A stretch of DNA of 64,000 bases from Natrinema sp046097095 (GTDB lineage: Archaea; Halobacteriota; Halobacteria; Halobacteriales; Natrialbaceae), in NCBI RefSeq assembly GCF_046097095.1, contig NZ_CP175698.1:1736001-1800000 (forward strand), read 5' to 3'. Each line of letters starts with the position of its first letter. Positions within the stretch are counted from its first letter, which is position 1. The position numbers and the translations under genes were made by a program. Below the pieces are notes generated by a model. That model was not told the origin of the DNA, made no database searches, and was given only the letters and a program-made list of their open reading frames with translations. This document shows positions 59,341 through 64,000 of the stretch, piece by piece.

Positions 59341-60141
59341 CTAGCGCTGGCCGCCCATCTGCCGATCGCCCATCTGCTGACCGCCGGTCATTCCCTGCGG
59401 TTCCATCTGCTGGCCGCTCATCCCCTGTGTACCCTGCTGACCGCCGGTCAGTTGACCGCCGCCCATCATCTGGCCACCGCCGCCCGTCATCTGGCTACCC
59501 CCCATCTGCTGTCCCCCCATCTGCTGGCCCCCCATCTGCTGGCCCTCCATCTGCTGGCTGCCGCCCATCATCTGCCCACCGCCACCGACCATCTCGAGTA
59601 CGGTCGAACAGGAGTCGAGCGTGCGATCGATCGCGGACATCGTCTCGGTGATGTGTGGGTGTTGCTGGTACTGCTGGAGTTCTCGCAGCCCCTCGGTCCC
59701 CACGCGGATGAACACGTCCGCGACTTCGGGACCGAACATCGAGTCGCGCGCGATCAGTCTCGCGTTGAGCTCGGCGAGTTCCGCGATGTCGTGTGTGATC
59801 TGTGCGGACGTCGAGAGTCCCTCCATCGCACACTCCTTGGCACACCAGTCGGCGATGTGCGATAGCTCGGTGAAGTCCTCGAGTGCGATCCGGAGCTCGT
59901 TCGTCAGGTGGTCTTCGAACGACTGTCGCCCTTGCATCCTCTGGCCGCCCATCCCTTGCGTTCTCATCTGCTGACCGCCCATCCCCTGCGTTCCCTGCTG
60001 GCCGCCGGTCATCGGCTGTTGGTTGCCGGCCATGGGTTCTTGGCCGCCCATCTGCTGGCCCCCCATCGACTGCGTCGGCTGCTGTCCGTATTGGTCGGTC
60101 GGCTGTCCCTGCGGTGACTGTTGTTGGAACTGATGGCTCAT
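59341..60141 (-). CDS. Gly-Gln-Met-repeat protein with a central helical domain
   Basis: A 266-residue protein. Residues 1-75 and 185-266 are low-complexity arrays of MGGQQ, GMGGQQM and TGGQQGTQ units with almost no charge. The central 75-185 is a normal acidic helical bundle (FEDHLTNELRIALEDFTELSHIADWCAKECAME...LQQYQQHPHI) with three Cys, resembling DUF326/ferritin-like four-helix proteins. A nearly uncharged repeat is unusual in a salt-in organism. It could drive assembly or condensation. No signal peptide is present. The upp gene is divergent, with 277 nt between the starts. Confidence 0.75.
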   Translation of the reverse strand: MSHQFQQQSPQGQPTDQYGQQPTQSMGGQQMGGQEPMAGNQQPMTGGQQGTQGMGGQQMRTQGMGGQRMQGRQSFEDHLTNELRIALEDFTELSHIADWCAKECAMEGLSTSAQITHDIAELAELNARLIARDSMFGPEVADVFIRVGTEGLRELQQYQQHPHITETMSAIDRTLDSCSTVLEMVGGGGQMMGGSQQMEGQQMGGQQMGGQQMGGSQMTGGGGQMMGGGQLTGGQQGTQGMSGQQMEPQGMTGGQQMGDRQMGGQR

Positions 60142-60418
60142 TGTGAGTGACCGCCCGCGATCGGGCGTCGAGAGCTACGCCGATCCGGCGATTAAAGCGG
60201 GGCCACCGTTACGACCGTTTTCGGCGGCAAAGCGCCGTTTTCAGATCGGCACCTTGGTCCCCCGAAACCCGATCGAAGCGCCGCGAACGGATCGGTAATT
60301 TCTCGTTAGCAGTTTCACTGCCGTCTTTCGAGCGGGTACGACGGGCGAGAATGGCACCCGGGGCCGCCGCTCGCGGTTGATCGATACTGTGAACTGCACG
60401 GCGAATGGCTGTACGGAT

Positions 60419-61096
60419 ATGCCGATCGAAGACCGGGACGACGCGTATCTTATTACGCACGCATTGGCCAAAGACACGCTCTCGCGCCTGCGCGATGTCG
60501 AGACCGAGCAGGTCAGCTTCCGGAAGGGGCTGGTCAAACTCGGCCGGATCTGTGGCTATGAGATCATCGACGGCCGGATGGAGACCGAGTACGTCGAGAT
60601 CGAGACGCCACTGGAGCCGACGATGGGCGAGCGCGTTCGCGGGCTCGACAACGTAGTGATCATCAACGTTTTGCGCGCCGCGACGCCGTTCGTCGAGGGA
60701 CTGTTGAAGGCGTTCCCGCGGGCGCGACAGGGCGTCATCAGCGCGAGTCGCAACGAGGAAGCCGGCCGGGACGAGGACGGCTCGTTCCCGATCACGGTCG
60801 ATTACGTGAAACTACCCGAGATCAACGAGGAGGACACGGTCATTATCGCCGACCCCATGCTCGCGACGGGCAGCACGATGTGTACCGTCTTAGAGCACGT
60901 CGTCGAGAACGCCGCGGAACCGGAGAACCTGATCGTCCTCTCGGCCGTCTCCGCGCCGGAGGGACTGCTCCGCGTCGACGAGGAGTGTCCCGACGCCGAC
61001 CTGCTGACCGTCTCCATCGACGACCGCCTCGACGACGACGGCTTCATCGTCCCCGGACTCGGCGACGCCGGCGACCGCGCGTTCCGGACGACCTGA
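60419..61096 (+). CDS. upp: Uracil phosphoribosyltransferase
   Basis: A 225-residue UPRTase making UMP from uracil and PRPP for pyrimidine salvage. The PRPP loop is VIIADPMLATGSTM (about 137-150), and the C-terminal uracil-binding element is DRLDDDGFIVPGLGDAGDRAF. LRGLDNVVIINVLRAATPFVEGLL-type core strands are present. The ATG at 60419 (MPIEDRDDAY) gives the standard length, although the frame is open 14 codons upstream. Confidence 0.95.
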   Translation: MPIEDRDDAYLITHALAKDTLSRLRDVETEQVSFRKGLVKLGRICGYEIIDGRMETEYVEIETPLEPTMGERVRGLDNVVIINVLRAATPFVEGLLKAFPRARQGVISASRNEEAGRDEDGSFPITVDYVKLPEINEEDTVIIADPMLATGSTMCTVLEHVVENAAEPENLIVLSAVSAPEGLLRVDEECPDADLLTVSIDDRLDDDGFIVPGLGDAGDRAFRTT

Positions 61097-61159
61097 GCCG
61101 GGCCGTCGCTTCGACTGACTGCCGACGGGCTTTTGCGGATCCCTCCGAATCGCTTTCCT

Positions 61160-61537
61160 ATGGACTACACCGTCGTCGATCCCGCCGACCTCGAGTCCGT
61201 CGACAATCGCCCCTGTGACCTCCGCCGGCTGAGCGAGGCCGCGGGGATGGACGAAGTCGCGATCAACCGCTTCGATGCCGACCCGGGCGAGCAGTTACCA
61301 CTGGCCTACCACTACCACGAGACGCAGGAGGAAGCGTTCATCGTCCTCTCAGGGACGTTACACGTCGAGACGCCCGACGGCGACCTCGAGGTCTCCGCGG
61401 GATCGCTGTTTGTGGCCCCGCCCGAGGCACCCCATCGGGCGTACAATCCCGCCGACGCCGAGGAACGGGTCTCGGTCGTCGCGGTTGGGGCACCGCCGGT
61501 CTCCGACGACGTCGTCCCGTACGAGCCCGAGACGTAA
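61160..61537 (+). CDS. Cupin-domain protein
   Basis: A 125-residue single cupin. YHYHETQEEAFIVLSGTLHV (about 53-72) carries the first metal motif (His, His, Glu), and GSLFVAPPEAPHRAYNP the second (His). A metal-bound small-molecule enzyme or binding protein is typical; the substrate is unknown. It begins at the ATG at 61160, 63 nt after upp on the same strand, and could be cotranscribed with it. Confidence 0.88.
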   Translation: MDYTVVDPADLESVDNRPCDLRRLSEAAGMDEVAINRFDADPGEQLPLAYHYHETQEEAFIVLSGTLHVETPDGDLEVSAGSLFVAPPEAPHRAYNPADAEERVSVVAVGAPPVSDDVVPYEPET

Positions 61538-61579
61538 GCGCGGTGTCGTGGTAGTCAGACCGGCTCGAGTCGCCGGCGG

Positions 61580-61783
61580 TTAGGAGCCGTTTCCGCAGGT
61601 ATTGACTCCCAGCAGTGCGTTCACCGGGCACCGCTGGATGACCGCGGTTGCGAGGAGGTCGCTGCCGGCGATGAACGCGAGCGTGCCGAGCGTCCGGTCG
61701 CGATTGCGGTAGCCGAGCAGCAGTAACGCCGCCGCGACGACGACACGGCCGATGCGATCGAACCCGCCGACGTTCCGATCCAT
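61580..61783 (-). CDS. DUF2892-like small membrane protein
   Basis: A 67-residue protein starting MDRNVGGFDRIGRVVVA, with two hydrophobic helices and a closing CPVNALLGVNTC. The MxxNxGxxDRxxR start and CPxxxLLGxxTC end are the hallmark of DUF2892 (the membrane tail of YgaP-like rhodaneses). Function is unknown, perhaps linked to sulfur or thiol chemistry through its two Cys. Upstream in-frame codons up to 61915 are not family-like and were excluded. Confidence 0.85.
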   Translation of the reverse strand: MDRNVGGFDRIGRVVVAAALLLLGYRNRDRTLGTLAFIAGSDLLATAVIQRCPVNALLGVNTCGNGS

Positions 61784-61895
61784 ATCCGGCCGGACGAGCG
61801 GCAGACGGATATCGATGCTCCCTGCAACCCGGCCGCCATGGGCGCACACTCCCAACCGAACTCGGTCGTCCAGTGTCTCGACTGCACACGTTACT

Positions 61896-61902
61896 CTTTT
61901 AA
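61896..61902 (+). promoter_or_regulatory. TATA-like element of the gene at 61926
   Basis: The sequence cttttaa is centred about 27 nt before the ATG at 61926, consistent with a leaderless transcript. Confidence 0.5.
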
Positions 61903-61925
61903 CATGACCTCCCATCGGCTTAGTT

Positions 61926-62810
61926 ATGACTGGTCGCGACGCGGCCGACCGAACCGCTATCGGCGACCGACGTCTCGAGTCGCCCGAGACGGTGTTTCGA
62001 CTCGCGTTTGGCGGCTACCTCGGCACGCTCGTCGCCGGTCTCGCGACGGTCGCCGTCGTACGCGCAGACGCCGCGCCGGCCGCGGTCACCGGCGCGCTCG
62101 CAGCCGTTGGATTCTCGGTCGGCACGCTCGCCGGCGTCGCCCTCGCGAGACGAAGTCGGGGGCTCGCGGCGCGTCTCGGCCGAAGTTGGCGTCGACAGAC
62201 CGCGGTCCTGAGCCCGGCCGCGCCGTTCGGTCTGGTTGCCGGCGCTGCGTGGCTCGGCTGGCTCGAGCCCCGCGTCGGCCTCGTCGGACTCGGGGCGATG
62301 TTCGCCGTCGCGATCACCGGTTACGTCGCTATGCGTCTGGCCGAGACCTGTTACGTGGCATCGCTCACCGCCGACGATCCCGTTGCGCGCTGGCAGTGGA
62401 CGCCGCCGAGGTCCCCGAAACTGGACGTGATCGTCCTCGCACTGTGGCTGTTGCTAGGCGCTGCCAACGCGTACACCGGTGAGTGGGCAAGCGCGATCGT
62501 CTGGACGGGACTCGCGGTCGTCTGGGCGTGTACGAGCCTCGCCGAAGGGCGATGGCGGATCGGATCGGTCGGTGAAACGCCCGAAGTGCGCGTCCACGAT
62601 GCCGGACTCGTCAAGCAACGGCCCTACACACAGTCGATCGTCCTGTGGTCTGACATCTCCCGCGTTCAGCTACGCAAGGGCGAACTCGTCCTCGAGCGCG
62701 GGCTCTTCGACGTGCGGTTCGAGCGCGACCAACTCGCCGACCTCGAGGCGGCACAGACGGCGATCAAACAGCGTCTCGACGCGGCCCGAGCGGACGCAAA
62801 CGTTGAGTAG
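61926..62810 (+). CDS. Membrane protein with C-terminal PH-like domain
   Basis: A 294-residue protein with about five hydrophobic helices (28-55, 60-75, 95-115, 118-140, 160-205). A cytoplasmic C-terminal domain (RWRIGSVGETPEVRVHDAGLVKQRPYTQSIVLWSDISRVQLRKGELVLE) has the strand pattern of bPH domains. It ends in a helix, QTAIKQRLDAARADANVE. Similar membrane proteins occur in other haloarchaea; function is unknown. Confidence 0.7.
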   Translation: MTGRDAADRTAIGDRRLESPETVFRLAFGGYLGTLVAGLATVAVVRADAAPAAVTGALAAVGFSVGTLAGVALARRSRGLAARLGRSWRRQTAVLSPAAPFGLVAGAAWLGWLEPRVGLVGLGAMFAVAITGYVAMRLAETCYVASLTADDPVARWQWTPPRSPKLDVIVLALWLLLGAANAYTGEWASAIVWTGLAVVWACTSLAEGRWRIGSVGETPEVRVHDAGLVKQRPYTQSIVLWSDISRVQLRKGELVLERGLFDVRFERDQLADLEAAQTAIKQRLDAARADANVE

Positions 62811-62837
62811 GTGGCGATTTGTGCGGGTCTCGTGGCC

Positions 62838-63446
62838 CTACTCGAGATCGGCCCGGCCGCTCGTCGCGCTTCGAAGCCGGTCTCGAAGCGCCTCGCTCTC
62901 CGCGAGCGGGACGTACGCGTCGAAGGTGACCGCGGCCTCGTAGTCGGCGTCGAACTCGTAGCCCTCGCTTTCCAGAATCGAGCGAACGGTGCCCGAGTCG
63001 TCGTATTCGACGGTTATCGTCACGCGCTCGTGGGGACGCTCCTCGACGACGTTCGCCGCCTCAACCACTTCTTTCACCGCGCGGGCGTAGGCGCGAACGA
63101 GGCCGCCGACGCCGAGGTTCGTCCCGCCGTAGTAGCGGGTCACGACGACCGCGCAGTTCTCGATGTCCTGCTGTGTGAGGACGTTCAGCGCCGGCTTTCC
63201 GGCAGAGCCGGAGGGCTCGCCGTCGTCGCTCGAGTACTCACGCAGGAAGTCACCCTCGGCGTCCGCTCGCACGCGGTAAGCGGGGACGTTGTGGGTTGCG
63301 TCGGCGTACTCCTCGTCGACGGCGTCGACGAACGCCTCGGCGGCCGAGACGGAGTCGACGGGTCGGACGTGGCCGATGAACTCCGAGCCCTGAACGACGA
63401 ATTCGGCGGTCGCGGGCTCCGCGACGGTCCGATAGACGCGGCTCAC
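62838..63446 (-). CDS. IMPACT/YigZ family protein
   Basis: A 202-residue protein of the YigZ/IMPACT family. GSEFIGHVRPVDS, DATHNVPAYRV, SSDDGEPSGSAGKPALNVL and VVVTRYYGGTNLGVGGLVRAYARA are its standard motifs. The RWD/EF-G-like fold binds nucleic acid or ribosomes; in eukaryotes the relative IMPACT regulates Gcn2. The archaeal role is unknown. The length is normal. Confidence 0.93.
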   Translation of the reverse strand: MSRVYRTVAEPATAEFVVQGSEFIGHVRPVDSVSAAEAFVDAVDEEYADATHNVPAYRVRADAEGDFLREYSSDDGEPSGSAGKPALNVLTQQDIENCAVVVTRYYGGTNLGVGGLVRAYARAVKEVVEAANVVEERPHERVTITVEYDDSGTVRSILESEGYEFDADYEAAVTFDAYVPLAESEALRDRLRSATSGRADLE

Positions 63447-63608
63447 GATCGGCCTCCCCGCCGATTCGGCGCGTCATGCGGCCCGGCTCGCGTCTCGACG
63501 CTGCTCATGGCGGCGGTTCGTCGGCCGGCGAAAAGAGCCCGTCGGTCCCTCGTTTGGGACTGTATCGCCCGGTCCGTTCAACCCCATACGCTATTGTCTT
63601 CGAATGCC

Positions 63609-64000
63609 ATGTGTGCACACATGGACGGCGATGCAATTGATTCCGAACTCGAAGATGAGATCTACAGCGTCTGCCGCACGGCCGTCGGGGACGAACTACG
63701 GAGTATCACCTATTTCACCGAAGACGACGTCGAACAACTGTACCTCCGATCGGATCTCGAGCGGACCGCTGACCTCGTCGGCTTCGCCGATCACGAGCGG
63801 CTGGGATTCCACTCGCAGTCGGCCTATCGGAACACCCAACTCGGCGACTACGAGGCGACGATTCGAATGTTCGAGAACGGCTTCCTCTCGCGGGTCATTC
63901 GGGGGCCCCACGGCGTCTGGGTGACGACCGACGATATGTCGATCGAGCGCTTCGAGGAACTCACCAGCGCCCTCGAGTCGGTCCTCGAAGCGTTCGCTGA
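63609..64000 (+). CDS. Haloarchaeal protein (DUF7522-like), 3' end outside window
   Basis: An open frame that runs off the right edge. It starts at ATG 63609 or, four codons later, ATG 63621 (MDGDAIDSELEDEIYSVCRT). VGDELRSITYFTEDDVEQLYLRSDLERTADL and ENERLGF-like DHERLGFHSQSAYRN are typical of a haloarchaeal family I recall as DUF7522. The C-terminal part (IRMFENGFLSRVI, VTTDDMSIERFEELTSALESVLE) looks like a roadblock-like or small alpha/beta domain. It is soluble and acidic; function is unknown. Confidence 0.7.
   Translation, partial: MCAHMDGDAIDSELEDEIYSVCRTAVGDELRSITYFTEDDVEQLYLRSDLERTADLVGFADHERLGFHSQSAYRNTQLGDYEATIRMFENGFLSRVIRGPHGVWVTTDDMSIERFEELTSALESVLEAFA

Overview
The window is a piece of a haloarchaeal main chromosome. 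GC is high, the third codon position is strongly GC-biased, and the proteins are very acidic. Many genes have a TATA element about 25-30 nt before the start codon, which implies leaderless mRNAs. The gene set (oap genes, Orc1/Cdc6, PolD small subunit, RfcS, SAMP2, twin-arginine lipoproteins, many families seen only in haloarchaea) fits the order Natrialbales (Natrinema/Haloterrigena-like). No rRNA, tRNA, insertion sequence or CRISPR array was recognised.

Layout. 1-4.7 kb: the right-hand part of a polymorphic toxin/immunity locus. An exact-offset 3031-bp direct duplication leaves a beta-propeller-like immunity gene, a beheaded phosphohexomutase, an orphan toxin C-terminal module, a second immunity gene and the intact phosphohexomutase. 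4.8-9.1 kb: small housekeeping and unknown genes (GIY-YIG nuclease, LarB, histone-fold protein, RpiA). 9.3-16.1 kb: a MacB-like ABC pair and a thiamine-type ABC importer operon. 16.2-25.3 kb: SLC13 transporter, XPD-like helicase, methyltransferase and haloarchaeal unknowns, including two to three very short genes.

25.6-34.7 kb is the replication centre: oapC-oapB-oapA, a 1.3-kb intergenic region that looks like oriC, a divergent orc1/cdc6, two tandem signal peptidases, and the PolD small subunit. The origin has two outward-facing origin recognition boxes flanking an AT-richer stretch. That stretch holds six helically phased CTAG repeats, which known haloarchaeal origin descriptions do not account for as far as I recall. 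More ORB-like sequences lie at 24.4 kb and inside the linker-coding parts of orc1 and polD1. RfcS follows at 40 kb.

34.8-64 kb is mostly housekeeping: aspartate kinase with a possible leader ORF, a SAMP2-like ubiquitin-fold modifier with a tail beyond its Gly-Gly, AlaRS, an Hdr-like Fe-S oxidoreductase, threonylcarbamoyl-AMP synthase, CorC-like and PiT transporters, uracil phosphoribosyltransferase, a cupin and an IMPACT protein. Interspersed are several proteins that keep a recognisable fold but have lost catalytic residues: a histidine kinase, an AMP-binding enzyme, an alpha/beta hydrolase, a Cas4-like protein and a peroxiredoxin-like protein. There is also an unusual Gly-Gln-Met-repeat protein.

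The strongest candidates for something undescribed are the phased CTAG array with satellite ORB pairs around oriC, the duplicated toxin/immunity cassette, and the tailed SAMP2.
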